A DNA stretch of 64,000 nucleotides, taken from positions 174,240-238,239 of the forward strand of contig JOAZ01000009.1 in NCBI GenBank assembly GCA_000720535.1, written 5' to 3'. Shown in pieces: positions 8,650 through 16,617 of this stretch. The notes under the pieces are model-generated. The model had not been told where the DNA came from. It saw only the letters and a program-made list of their open reading frames with translations, and made no database searches. Within the stretch, counting starts at the first letter, position 1, and every line of letters starts with the position of its first letter. The translations under genes and the position numbers were made by a program. The DNA comes from Streptomyces halstedii (GTDB taxonomy: Bacteria; Actinomycetota; Actinomycetes; Streptomycetales; Streptomycetaceae).

Positions 8650-8746
8650 GGGTGCGCGACCGGGCGGGGGCACGACGACGCGGGGGCACGACCGAACGGG
8701 GACACGACCGGGCGGGGCACGGCAGCGCCGGGGCACGACCGGACGG
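8650..8746 (+). repeat. Six degenerate 16-17-bp tandem units upstream of ehuB
   Basis: Units follow the pattern GGGGGCACGACCGAACG with variation, starting near 8650, 8666, 8682, 8699, 8715 and 8731. They lie in the 568-bp gap between the divergent racemase-family gene and ehuB. They could be a reiterated operator or simple sequence expansion. Apart from these, the gap shows no clear feature. Confidence 0.55.
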
Positions 8747-9057
8747 TCGGTGAATCGGTCTGTTTACGCACCCGGAGACCGGGCACCCGGGGAAGCGTCC
8801 CTCCCGCACCGGGGACATACGCCACGGTTACCCATCGACCCCACAGAACCAGCCATAACGGGCACCCAAGGGCCCGATGATGCCCAGGGAATACGCCCCG
8901 CGCACCTCCCGTCGCGCTCCGCCCGTGACGAGACACGGGAAGGTCACCCTCCGGCCACTGTTCGATTACATGGACCGGGCTCGCTGCATAGACGCATGGG
9001 ATCGGGCAGGCGCTCACCCTGTCCGGACCGTCCGAGCCCTCCAGGAGATTGCGAACC

Positions 9058-9960
9058 ATGGCTGACTTCCCGAATCTGTCCCGCCGGGGTTTCCTCAACC
9101 GATCGGCAGCCGTGGGCGGACTGCTCGTCGTTCCCGGCCTGCTCTCCGCGTGCAGCAAGACCGACTCCGGATCCACGGACGGCGAGGGCGCCCTCGACAA
9201 GCTGCGCAAGCAGGGCTTCGTCCGTGTCGCGTACGCGAACGAGGCCCCCTACGGCTACATGGAGGGCAAGGACCTCAAGGGCGAGGCGCCCACCCTGCAC
9301 CGGGAGATCTTCAAGGCGCTGGGCGTCGACGAACTGAAGCCCACCCTCTCCGAGTGGGACGGACTGATCCCCGGGCTCCAGGCCGGCAAGTACGACGTGG
9401 TCAGCGCGGGCATGGCCATCACCCCCGAGCGCTGCGCCAACGCGCTCTTCTCCGACCCGGAGTTCATCTCCCCCACCGCGATGATGGTGAAGAAGGGCAA
9501 CCCGAAGAAGATCACCGACCTGGCGTCGGCGAAGGCGGCCGGCGCCGTCATCGGCGTGATGTCGGGGGCGGTCGAGGACTCGTACGCCAAGGGTGCGGGC
9601 ATCTCCGGGAGCAAGATCAAGACGCTCCAGAAGCCGCAGGACGGCGCGGACGCGGTCAAGGGCGGCCGGGTCGACGCCTTCCTGCTCACCGGCATCTCGC
9701 TGCGCTGGCTCGCCAAGACCAACCCGGAGACCGAGGTCACCGAGGCGTTCGTACCGGAACTGGACGGGCGGCAGCAGTTCTCCCCGGGCGGCGCGGTGTT
9801 CCGCAAGGGCAACGAGGACCTGCGGGACTCCTTCAACCGCGAGCTCAAGAAGATCACCGCGGACAGGTCCCGCTATGTGGGCCTCCTGGAGGACTACGGC
9901 TTCGGCGCCACGGAGATCCCGCCGGCCACGCTGAAGACCGCCGACCTGTGCAAGGGCTGA
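9058..9960 (+). CDS. ehuB: ABC importer substrate-binding lipoprotein, EhuB-like
   Basis: A 300-residue family 3 (polar amino acid type) binding protein. The N-terminus NLSRRGFLNRSAAVGGLLVVPGLLSACSK combines a twin-arginine motif (SRRGF) with a lipobox (LLSAC), so it is a Tat-exported lipoprotein anchored to the outer membrane face. The mature part begins LRKQGFVRVAYANEAPYGYMEG, the start of lobe 1. The ATG at 9058 has AGGAGATT upstream. It heads ehuB-ehuC-ehuD-ehuA. Ectoine/hydroxyectoine is the family-based ligand; another small polar amino-acid-like solute is possible. No eutBCDE or doeAB genes are beside it. Confidence 0.85.
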   Translation: MADFPNLSRRGFLNRSAAVGGLLVVPGLLSACSKTDSGSTDGEGALDKLRKQGFVRVAYANEAPYGYMEGKDLKGEAPTLHREIFKALGVDELKPTLSEWDGLIPGLQAGKYDVVSAGMAITPERCANALFSDPEFISPTAMMVKKGNPKKITDLASAKAAGAVIGVMSGAVEDSYAKGAGISGSKIKTLQKPQDGADAVKGGRVDAFLLTGISLRWLAKTNPETEVTEAFVPELDGRQQFSPGGAVFRKGNEDLRDSFNRELKKITADRSRYVGLLEDYGFGATEIPPATLKTADLCKG

Positions 9961-9979
9961 CGGGGGCGAACCACACCCT

Positions 9980-10714
9980 ATGAGTGACTTCTTCTCCACC
10001 CTCCTGGATGAGTTCCCGCAGGTCAGAGCGGGATTGTGGGTGACGGTCGAGGCAACGGTCCTGGGCTCCCTGCTCGCCCTGCTGCTGTCCTTCCTCCTCG
10101 GCCTGATGGCGGGCAGCAGGCTGCTGCCGGTGCGCGGCGTCTCCCGGGTCGTCGTGGAGTTCTTCCGCGGCACCTCGCTCTACATCCAGCTCTTCTGGCT
10201 CTACTACGCGATGCCGCAGCTGACGGGGTACGAACTGACGCCGCTGGTCTGCGGTGTCGTCGCCTTCGGCCTCAACTACGGCGCGTACGGCTCGGAGATC
10301 GTGCGCGGGGCGATCAACTCCGTGCCCCGCGCCCAGTACGAGGCGGCCGTGGCGCTCAACATGACGCCCTTCCACCGGATGCGGAAGGTGATCATGCCGC
10401 AGGCCTGGGTGCAGATGATCCCGTCCTTCACCAACCTGCTGATCCAACTCCTCAAGGCCACCCCGCTGTTGTGGCTGATCTCCGCCGCCGACCTCATGAC
10501 CGCGGTCGAGCACGTCCGCAGCCGCACCGGTGAGACGCTCGTCTCGTATCTGCTGCTGCTGGTCGCCTACTTCGTCCTCGCCTACGCGCTGACCCTGCTG
10601 ATGAACCTGCTGGAGCGGACCGCCAAGCGGCGGCTCGGCCTGCACCCCGGGGCCGGCAGCCTGCTCAAGACCCGTACGGCGGAGTCCGCCGCCACAGCCG
10701 GAGGTACCCGGTGA
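9980..10714 (+). CDS. ehuC: ABC importer permease, EhuC-like
   Basis: A 244-residue HisM/GlnP-type permease. Several hydrophobic helices are visible, including TVEATVLGSLLALLLSFLLG and TLVSYLLLLVAYFVLAYAL (here spelled from about residues 178-196). The EAA loop that docks the ATPase is EAAVALNMTPFHRMRKVIMPQA. FFRGTSLYIQLFWLYYAMP is the conserved segment after helix 2. It starts 19 bases after ehuB and its TGA overlaps the GTG of ehuD (GTGA), so translation is coupled. It should form a heterodimeric channel with EhuD. Confidence 0.88.
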   Translation: MSDFFSTLLDEFPQVRAGLWVTVEATVLGSLLALLLSFLLGLMAGSRLLPVRGVSRVVVEFFRGTSLYIQLFWLYYAMPQLTGYELTPLVCGVVAFGLNYGAYGSEIVRGAINSVPRAQYEAAVALNMTPFHRMRKVIMPQAWVQMIPSFTNLLIQLLKATPLLWLISAADLMTAVEHVRSRTGETLVSYLLLLVAYFVLAYALTLLMNLLERTAKRRLGLHPGAGSLLKTRTAESAATAGGTR

Positions 10715-11355
10715 GCCAGACGTTCGACTGGGACGCCGTCAGGGACTCGCTTCCCCTGCTGCTCCAAGGATTCCGGGTCACCCTGCTGGCCACCGTGCTC
10801 GGTACGCTCGTCGCGGCGGTGCTGGGACTGGCCATCGCGGTGGCCGGGCGGGCGCCGTCACGGTGGGTGAGCGTGCCCGTCAAGACGGTGATGGAGTTCG
10901 TCCGCGCCACCCCGCTGCTCGTCCAACTGGTCGGCGCGGCAGCCGTCTTCACCTCCGTGGAGCCGCTGACCATCGGCATCGTCGTCCTGGGCATCCACTA
11001 CGCCACGTACACCTCCGAGGTCTACCGGGCCGGTATCGACGGGGTGCCCAAGGGCCAGTGGGAGGCCTGCCGGGCGCTGTCGCTGACGCCCCGGCGGACC
11101 TGGCAGGCGGTGATCCTGCCCCAGGCGGTGCGCAACGTGCTGCCCGCCCTCGGGAACTACGCCATCTCGATGTTCAAGGAGACCCCGTTCCTCGCCGTGA
11201 TCACGGTCCAGGAAATGGTCTTCGAGGCCCGCAAGTACGGGACCGACCACTTCGCCTACACCGAGGTGTTCACGCTCGCCGGACTGGTCTTCCTGGTCGC
11301 GAGCTACCCGACGTCGCTGTTGATGAGAAAGCTGGAGAAGCGCCTTGGCCACTGA
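10711..11355 (+). CDS. ehuD: ABC importer permease, EhuD-like
   Basis: A 214-residue partner permease, also HisM/GlnP type. FVRATPLLVQL is the post-helix-2 motif, and WEACRALSLTPRRTWQAVILPQA the EAA-type ATPase-docking loop. It uses a GTG start in the GTGA overlap with ehuC; its own end overlaps the TTG start of ehuA by 11 bases. The tight packing implies one polycistronic message and stoichiometric synthesis. Confidence 0.87.
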   Translation: MSQTFDWDAVRDSLPLLLQGFRVTLLATVLGTLVAAVLGLAIAVAGRAPSRWVSVPVKTVMEFVRATPLLVQLVGAAAVFTSVEPLTIGIVVLGIHYATYTSEVYRAGIDGVPKGQWEACRALSLTPRRTWQAVILPQAVRNVLPALGNYAISMFKETPFLAVITVQEMVFEARKYGTDHFAYTEVFTLAGLVFLVASYPTSLLMRKLEKRLGH

Positions 11356-12178
11356 CTCTGCCTCCCTGAAGGAGCCCGCCGGCTCGGCTCCGGCCCCCGG
11401 GACCACCGGCGTGGAGCCGCTGGTCCGCTTCGACAAGGTCGTCAAGCGCTACGGCGACCATGTGGTCCTGGACGAACTGGACTTCACCGTGAAGCGCGGC
11501 GAGCACGTCACGCTGATCGGCCCGAGCGGCTCCGGCAAGACCACCATCCTGCGGCTGCTGATGACGCTGGAGAAGGTCAGCGACGGGGTCATCTGGGTGG
11601 ACGGCTCACCGCTGTCGCACACCCGCAAGCCGGACGGCTCGCTCAAGCCGGCGGGCGAGAAGCAGTTGCGGGAGTCCCGGAAGAAGATCGGCATGGTCTT
11701 CCAGCAGTTCAACCTCTTCCCGAACATGAAGGTGCTCCAGAACATCACCGAGGCCCCGGTCAACGTCCTGGGCATGGAGCGGGAGGAGGCGGAGACCCGC
11801 GCCCGCGAGCTGCTCGACATGGTCGGGCTCGCCGGCAAGGTCGACGCCCACCCCTCCCAGCTCTCCGGCGGCCAGCAGCAGCGGGTGGCGATCGCCCGCG
11901 CGCTGGCGATGCGCCCGGAGATCCTCCTGCTCGACGAGGTGACCTCGGCGCTCGACCCGGAGCTGGTGGCGGGCGTGCTGGAACTCCTCGGCGACATCGC
12001 GAGGAACACCAACATCACCATGCTCTGTGTCACGCACGAGATGAACTTCGCCCGGGACGTCTCGGAAAAGGTCCTGATGTTCGACGCGGGCCGGGTGGTG
12101 GAGTCCGGGACCCCGGAGAAGATCTTCACCGACCCGGAGCACGAACGGACGCGGGAGTTCCTCAACGCGGTGCTCTGA
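11345..12178 (+). CDS. ehuA: ABC importer ATPase, EhuA-like
   Basis: A 277-residue nucleotide-binding subunit. Walker A is GPSGSGKTT, the Q-loop is in [15 protein letters not shown], the signature is [15 protein letters not shown], Walker B is [14 protein letters not shown] and the switch His is in CVTHEM. This is a GlnQ/HisP-type polar amino acid ATPase with no C-terminal regulatory domain. The start is TTG inside the end of ehuD, with GAGAAGCG upstream; the first 25 residues are a Ser/Ala/Pro-rich extension before [11 protein letters not shown]. It ends the transporter operon; an IclR gene follows after 168 bp. Confidence 0.9.
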   Translation: MATDSASLKEPAGSAPAPGTTGVEPLVRFDKVVKRYGDHVVLDELDFTVKRGEHVTLIGPSGSGKTTILRLLMTLEKVSDGVIWVDGSPLSHTRKPDGSLKPAGEKQLRESRKKIGMVFQQFNLFPNMKVLQNITEAPVNVLGMEREEAETRARELLDMVGLAGKVDAHPSQLSGGQQQRVAIARALAMRPEILLLDEVTSALDPELVAGVLELLGDIARNTNITMLCVTHEMNFARDVSEKVLMFDAGRVVESGTPEKIFTDPEHERTREFLNAVL

Positions 12179-12204
12179 CCTCGGCACCGGCACGGCAGCT
12201 ATGA

Positions 12205-12217
12205 CCTTGGCATATGC
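12205..12217. promoter_or_regulatory. Second copy of the CATATG motif
   Basis: CCTTGGCATATGC, identical over 13 bases to 1720-1732, 130 bp before the IclR start. It could be an autoregulatory or shared operator; identity alone is weak evidence. Confidence 0.3.
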
Positions 12218-12346
12218 GGACCGGAAGTGCCCCGGACGACACCTCCGGGGCGCCCCGGGACAACTCGTCAACGCCCTCTCCGTAGTGCGCTTGTGACCGC
12301 TATCGTGGGGGCCTGACCGCAGGTCACAACCTGGTGGGGGAGAACC

Positions 12347-13105
12347 GTGGCGTTGAAGCCCGAGCCGAAGGCGCCGTTCCACTCGGTGCAGTACGCGCTG
12401 CGTGTGCTGGAGTCCGTGTCCACCCACGACGGCGGCGTGACCGACGCGCAGCTCTCCCGTGAGACGGGGCTGCCGGTCGGGCACCTCGCCTCCCTGCTGC
12501 TGACCCTGCGCCGCGAGGGGTACGTCGAGCAGATCGCGGACGGCGCCTACGTCGTCGGGGCGTCGCTCGCCGAGCTCGGCTCCGGAGCGACCCGGCGCCG
12601 GGCGGTGGAGGCACGGCTCCAGGAGACCCTGACGCAGCTGCGGGACTCGGTCGGCGCCGCGGTCTACGTCAGCCGGTACGTCGACGGCGAGATCCGGATC
12701 ACACAGGTGGCCGACGGCCCGCGCACGCCCGCCGTCAACGAGTGGGTGGACTTCCGGTCGGCGGGGCACGCCAGCGCGATCGGCAAGTGCCTGCTGACCC
12801 AGCTCGACCGGAACGGCCGGCGCGACCACCTTGCCCGGCACCGTACGGCCCGGCTCACCTCGCGGACGATCACGAACGAGAAGGTGCTCTTCTCGAAGCT
12901 GGACAGCCAGCCCGCGACGGTCCCGGTGCTCGACATCCAGGAGTACGCGGTGGGCACGGTCTGCGCGGCGGTGCCGCTGACGGCCGGGGCTTCGGCGGGG
13001 TGCCTGGCGCTGTCCCTCCCGATCGAGGACGCGCACCGGCTGCGATCGGCGGCGGACACGCTGAACCGCCGGGCGGCCCCGCTCCTGCTGTCGATGGCCC
13101 TCTGA
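12347..13105 (+). CDS. IclR-family transcriptional regulator
   Basis: A 252-residue regulator. The N-terminal winged helix (about residues 10-75: YALRVLESVSTHDGGVTDAQLSRETGLP and following) is joined to an IclR effector domain containing AVNEWVDFRSAGHASAIGKCLL and the CAAVPLTAGASAGCLALSLP strand pair. The GTG at 12347 has GGGGGAGA upstream. Lying directly downstream of the ehuBCDA-type operon, it is the obvious candidate regulator of that importer and perhaps of the divergent racemase-family gene; this is inference from position. Effector unknown. Confidence 0.88.
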   Translation: MALKPEPKAPFHSVQYALRVLESVSTHDGGVTDAQLSRETGLPVGHLASLLLTLRREGYVEQIADGAYVVGASLAELGSGATRRRAVEARLQETLTQLRDSVGAAVYVSRYVDGEIRITQVADGPRTPAVNEWVDFRSAGHASAIGKCLLTQLDRNGRRDHLARHRTARLTSRTITNEKVLFSKLDSQPATVPVLDIQEYAVGTVCAAVPLTAGASAGCLALSLPIEDAHRLRSAADTLNRRAAPLLLSMAL

Positions 13106-13273
13106 GCCGGGGCCTCGCTCCTGCTCTCGCCGGCCCTCTGAACCAGGGCGCCGCACCTCCGCCGGGGACCCTGCGGGGCCCGACGGTGTCCCCGCGGCGG
13201 CCCCGGTGGGCGGCCCCCGCGGGCGCGTGTCGTCAGCACCCTCGGGGACCGGGTATTATTTTCGAGTCAGCAG

Positions 13274-13347
13274 GCGCCGTTAGCTCAGTTGGTTAGAGCA
13301 GCTGACTCTTAATCAGCGGGTCCGGGGTTCGAGTCCCTGACGGCGCA
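13274..13347 (+). tRNA. tRNA-Lys (anticodon CTT), copy 2
   Basis: Differs from copy 1 only by T at position 7 and A at 66 of the acceptor stem, a compensated pair. Anticodon loop CTCTTAA. Preceded by GTATTATT, a likely -10 element, and the shared GTCAGCAG leader. Confidence 0.97.
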
Positions 13348-13355
13348 CAGACGAC

Positions 13356-13394
13356 GCGGTGGGCGGTTTCCGGATGACGGAAACCGCCCACCGC
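13356..13394 (+). terminator. tRNA-Lys copy 2 terminator
   Basis: 17-bp perfect stem, loop GATGA (13373-13377), followed by GCTTTCG. Confidence 0.85.
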
Positions 13395-13469
13395 GCTTTC
13401 GTGCGCCGAGCCGCGGTGAAGGGCCCGCGACGGCGGGCCCTTCAGCTCAGGACGTCAGGACGTCAGGGG

Positions 13470-14060
13470 TCAGAACTTCACGTCGGAGCACGCGTAGAAC
13501 GCGTTGGCGGTGTCAGCGACGTTCCAGACGGCCAGGATGATGTGCTTCCCGGACTTCTGGGTGGGGATCGTGCCCTGGTGGGTCAGGGTCGCCGGGGGCT
13601 GCTGGTTCCCGTACGGCACCGTCATGAACGGCTGCGACTCCAGAGCGGCCCTGGTGAGCGGCTTGGTGGAGTCCCAGCCGTTCTTGGTGATGTAGTAGCG
13701 GAAGTCGCTCGTGGCGTGCCGGGCGGTGAACTGCCAGCGGAAGTTGTAGCCCTGGCCGCCGGTGACCTGGGTGGCGGGCCAGTTGCCCCCGCGCGGGTCG
13801 TCGAGCTGGGCGAAGGTGCCGTTCCCGCCGGAGCAGATCTTCCCGTCCGCCGGTCCTGCCGCCGGGAAGCCCTTGGGGCCCTCGACGCTCTGCGGCTCCC
13901 ACTGGATGTTGCCGCAGCCGGTGACGGTGCCGTTGGCGCACAGCTTCTGGCGGCTGATGGGGGAGTCGGTGTAGCCGTGGCTGCTCGCGCTGCTGGTGGC
14001 GAACATGGAGACGCCGGCGATCGCCAGGCCGATGACGGCCGCGCTTGCCCTTTTCCGCAT
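13470..14060 (-). CDS. lpmP: AA10 lytic polysaccharide monooxygenase (chitin/cellulose-active type)
   Basis: A 196-residue secreted copper enzyme that oxidatively cleaves crystalline chitin or cellulose. The signal peptide ends at SASS so that mature His28 (HGYTDSPISRQ) becomes the N-terminal residue of the copper histidine brace; the second ligand is His115 in FTARHATSDFRYY. Disulfide cysteines are visible (CANGTVTGCG, ICSGG, ACSDVKF). Single catalytic domain, no CBM. ATG start with AGGAG 8 bases upstream. Two DasR-type sites lie upstream. The symbol follows the gene's position near cslA-glxA as in S. coelicolor SCO2833, from memory; chemistry is certain, substrate is not. Confidence 0.92.
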   Translation of the reverse strand: MRKRASAAVIGLAIAGVSMFATSSASSHGYTDSPISRQKLCANGTVTGCGNIQWEPQSVEGPKGFPAAGPADGKICSGGNGTFAQLDDPRGGNWPATQVTGGQGYNFRWQFTARHATSDFRYYITKNGWDSTKPLTRAALESQPFMTVPYGNQQPPATLTHQGTIPTQKSGKHIILAVWNVADTANAFYACSDVKF

Positions 14061-14132
14061 GGTGTGTCGCTCCTAGAGAACGTGGGGGATGTTCTGGGGG
14101 CTCTGCTGCGCGCAGGGGTGGTGCGATGGATC

Positions 14133-14148
14133 TCCGGTCTAGACCAAC
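14133..14148. promoter_or_regulatory. DasR-type response element (dre) 1
   Basis: TCCGGTCTAGACCAAC centred on the perfect palindrome GGTCTAGACC (14136-14145), the core of the dre consensus ACTGGTCTAGACCACT. It lies about 75 bp upstream of the LPMO start. Confidence 0.75.
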
Positions 14149-14171
14149 TCCAGATTATTGACGGCGCATGA

Positions 14172-14187
14172 ACATGTCCAGACCAAT
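14172..14187. promoter_or_regulatory. DasR-type response element (dre) 2
   Basis: ACATGTCCAGACCAAT matches the 16-base dre consensus at 12 positions. On the minus strand it reads TTGGTCTGGAC, like repeats in Streptomyces chitinase promoters. 39 bp from site 1. Confidence 0.6.
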
Positions 14188-14231
14188 GTGGGTACGGCTT
14201 TCAGCGCGCGGCCGCGGTGCCGGGCGACTCC

Positions 14232-16472
14232 TCACGCACGCTCGTGCTCGGGACGCCCGGTGTAGAAAGCCACCGTCAAGTCCCTGACCAGCGCCTTGTG
14301 TTCGTAGGTGTCCAGCTCGACGATGCCCCGGCTGGTCAGACGGTGGACGGTGTCGTCCACGGCGTCGACCACGGAGGTCAGCACACTGTCCCGGTGCTTG
14401 GCGTCGATCGCCGCGATCCGGCGCCGCCGCATCGCCGCCGCGACCTCCGGGGCGTACTCGATGCCGATCGGCTGGGCCGAGTACACCTCGATGCCCACCG
14501 GGAGGCAGTCGGCCTTCAGCATCCGGGTCAGCGCGTCGCCCACCGCCTCGGCGTCCCGCAGGGTGCGGGTCTCCTCGTGGAAGGCGTCGGCGGGCAGTTG
14601 CGACAGCACCCGCGCCAGCGCCGCCTCGACCTGGTCGCGCAAATACCGCTCGTGGTCCGCGACGCCGAGGGCGGCCCGCGCGGTGTCCTCGACCCGCCAG
14701 ACCACCAGCACCACCACACGCAGCGCGGTACCGCTCGCGTCCACGGCGGGCAGCGGCTCGCTCCGCCAGTGCCGCAGCCGTACGTCCACGCGCCGGCGCA
14801 GCAGGAGCGGCGAGACCCAGAGCAGTCCGGTGCGCCGGACACTGCCCCGGTAGTCACCGAAGAGGGTCAGCACACAGGCGTACCCGACCCGCCCCCGGCC
14901 GATACCGCCGAGCGCGAACACCACCACGGTCAGCAGTAGCGCGAGCAGCGCCCAACTCCCGGCGCCGAGCGCTTCGTACGGACGCGGGCCGAGGCCCAGC
15001 CGCCCGGTCGCTCCGGCCGGCAGCACCCCGTGCCAGGCCAGCAGCGCGAGCCCGCCGGCCACCCCGGCCACCCCGGTGAGCAGGGCGGCCCATCCGGGCA
15101 GCACGGGTCCGGGCCGTTCGGCGAGCCGGGGATCGACGGCGGGCGCGGGGCGTGCGGGGGTACGGGGGTGGGGCTGTGTCCGGGACCGTGGCTGCGGGGC
15201 GCGGGGAGTACGCGGCACCGGAGGCCGCCGTACCGCGCGAGCCCCGTCCCCGGCCCCGCCGCCGAAGCCGAGCGGGCCGGGGAGGCCGCCGGGGCCGCCG
15301 CCGGAACCGCTGCCGGGGCCGTCGTCGCGGAAGAGCAGATGGACGGGGATGGGCGCGGTGGTCTCGTTGCTGATGACGGGACGCCGCCGCCCGGTCTCCC
15401 ACCACGCGTCGGCGTCCTCCGACCGGCCGGACACGGCCACCGGCACCCCGGCCCCATGGACCGCGGCGGGGAGGGCGGCACCGGCACCGGCCGGAACGGC
15501 GACACCGAAGTCCAAGCCGAGGGCGCGGTCCGTGGCGCGGTTCGTGTCCAGGTCCGTGGCCGGGGCGGCATCCCGGTCCGCGTCCCGGTTCACCTTCCGG
15601 GCCGCTGGATCGGCCGTCGCGTCGCGGTCGGACGACCGGTCGGCCACGGGGGACATGGCTCCGGCCACCGCCTCCTGGTCCACCACCACCGGGGGTGCGT
15701 CATCGGCGGCGTCGGCGGGGACGTCGGTGTCCGCCGACTGATCCTCCCCCTGGCCCGCCCTCTGATCCGCCGCCTGATCCGCCGCCTGCGCGTCCGCCTC
15801 GGGGGCCGGTCCGGCAGGCACTTCCTCCGCGTCGGGAACCAGCGGCCGCACCACCGGACCGGGCGCCGAGTCGCCTGCCCTCACCGCGCGTCCCACGCCC
15901 GCCACCGCGTCGAGCGCGGGCCCGAGGTCGGCGGGCACCTCCGCCCATCCCGCCTCCGTGCCGATCAGGTCCGCCTCCGGCTCTCCCTGGAACTCGGCCG
16001 TCGCACCCTCACCGAGGGCGGCCGGGTCCACCGCCTCGGCGCTCACCGCCACCGGCCCACCCGCCTCGTCCTCGCTCGGCACCACACCACCGAGCGGGAC
16101 GTCACCGCCGGAGGCGACCACGCCGACCATGTCCGCCGCACCGGCGGCACCGGCTGAACCGACCGCCGACGCGACCGAACCATCCGAACCGGCCGGGTCG
16201 TCTCCCCCGGCCGCGCCCCAGGGCATCGCCGCCGCCGAACCCTCCCAGGGGGCCACCGCTCCCCCGGGGCTCCCGTCCCCCGGCGGCAGGTCGGCGTCCC
16301 CGGTAGGCACCGTGTCGCGCCAGTCCGGCCGTTCCCGCTCCTCCCACCCCGACCACCCGGACCGTACGGACCGTACGGACGCAACGTCTCCCGTGCTCCC
16401 CGGACCGTCCCCACCCGACCCGTTCTCCGCGTCCCCGTCCCCGCCCCTGTCCCGCATTCCGTCGTACCGCAT
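14232..16472 (-). CDS. SPFH/band-7 membrane protein with long disordered N-terminus
   Basis: A 746-residue protein. Residues about 1-455 are low-complexity, Asp/Ala/Gly/Pro-rich and very acidic, probably disordered. Two hydrophobic helices follow (about 461-484 and 503-525), then an SPFH domain (about 530-740) with YACVLTLFGDYRGSVRRTGLLWVSPLL, VVLVVWRVEDTARAALGVADHERYLRDQVEAAL and IEVYSAQPIGIEYAPEVAAAMRRRRIAAIDAKHRD. SPFH proteins form membrane-microdomain scaffolds. It lies between the LPMO and NlpC/P60 genes, the same layout I recall in S. coelicolor, so a cell-envelope or hyphal-tip role is plausible. The ATG at 16457 is an alternative start. Confidence 0.8.
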   Translation of the reverse strand: MRYDGMRDRGGDGDAENGSGGDGPGSTGDVASVRSVRSGWSGWEERERPDWRDTVPTGDADLPPGDGSPGGAVAPWEGSAAAMPWGAAGGDDPAGSDGSVASAVGSAGAAGAADMVGVVASGGDVPLGGVVPSEDEAGGPVAVSAEAVDPAALGEGATAEFQGEPEADLIGTEAGWAEVPADLGPALDAVAGVGRAVRAGDSAPGPVVRPLVPDAEEVPAGPAPEADAQAADQAADQRAGQGEDQSADTDVPADAADDAPPVVVDQEAVAGAMSPVADRSSDRDATADPAARKVNRDADRDAAPATDLDTNRATDRALGLDFGVAVPAGAGAALPAAVHGAGVPVAVSGRSEDADAWWETGRRRPVISNETTAPIPVHLLFRDDGPGSGSGGGPGGLPGPLGFGGGAGDGARAVRRPPVPRTPRAPQPRSRTQPHPRTPARPAPAVDPRLAERPGPVLPGWAALLTGVAGVAGGLALLAWHGVLPAGATGRLGLGPRPYEALGAGSWALLALLLTVVVFALGGIGRGRVGYACVLTLFGDYRGSVRRTGLLWVSPLLLRRRVDVRLRHWRSEPLPAVDASGTALRVVVLVVWRVEDTARAALGVADHERYLRDQVEAALARVLSQLPADAFHEETRTLRDAEAVGDALTRMLKADCLPVGIEVYSAQPIGIEYAPEVAAAMRRRRIAAIDAKHRDSVLTSVVDAVDDTVHRLTSRGIVELDTYEHKALVRDLTVAFYTGRPEHERA

Positions 16473-16617
16473 TCCGCTTCCGCCTCCGCCCTGTTCCGTC
16501 TGTCCGTTCCGTCACCGCCGCCACGCGAAAAGCCGCGCCACGCGAAAGGCCCGCCACGCACGAAGTCCGTCACGCGAGGAGTCCGTCACGCAGGAAGCCC
16601 GTCGCGCCCGGCGCCCG

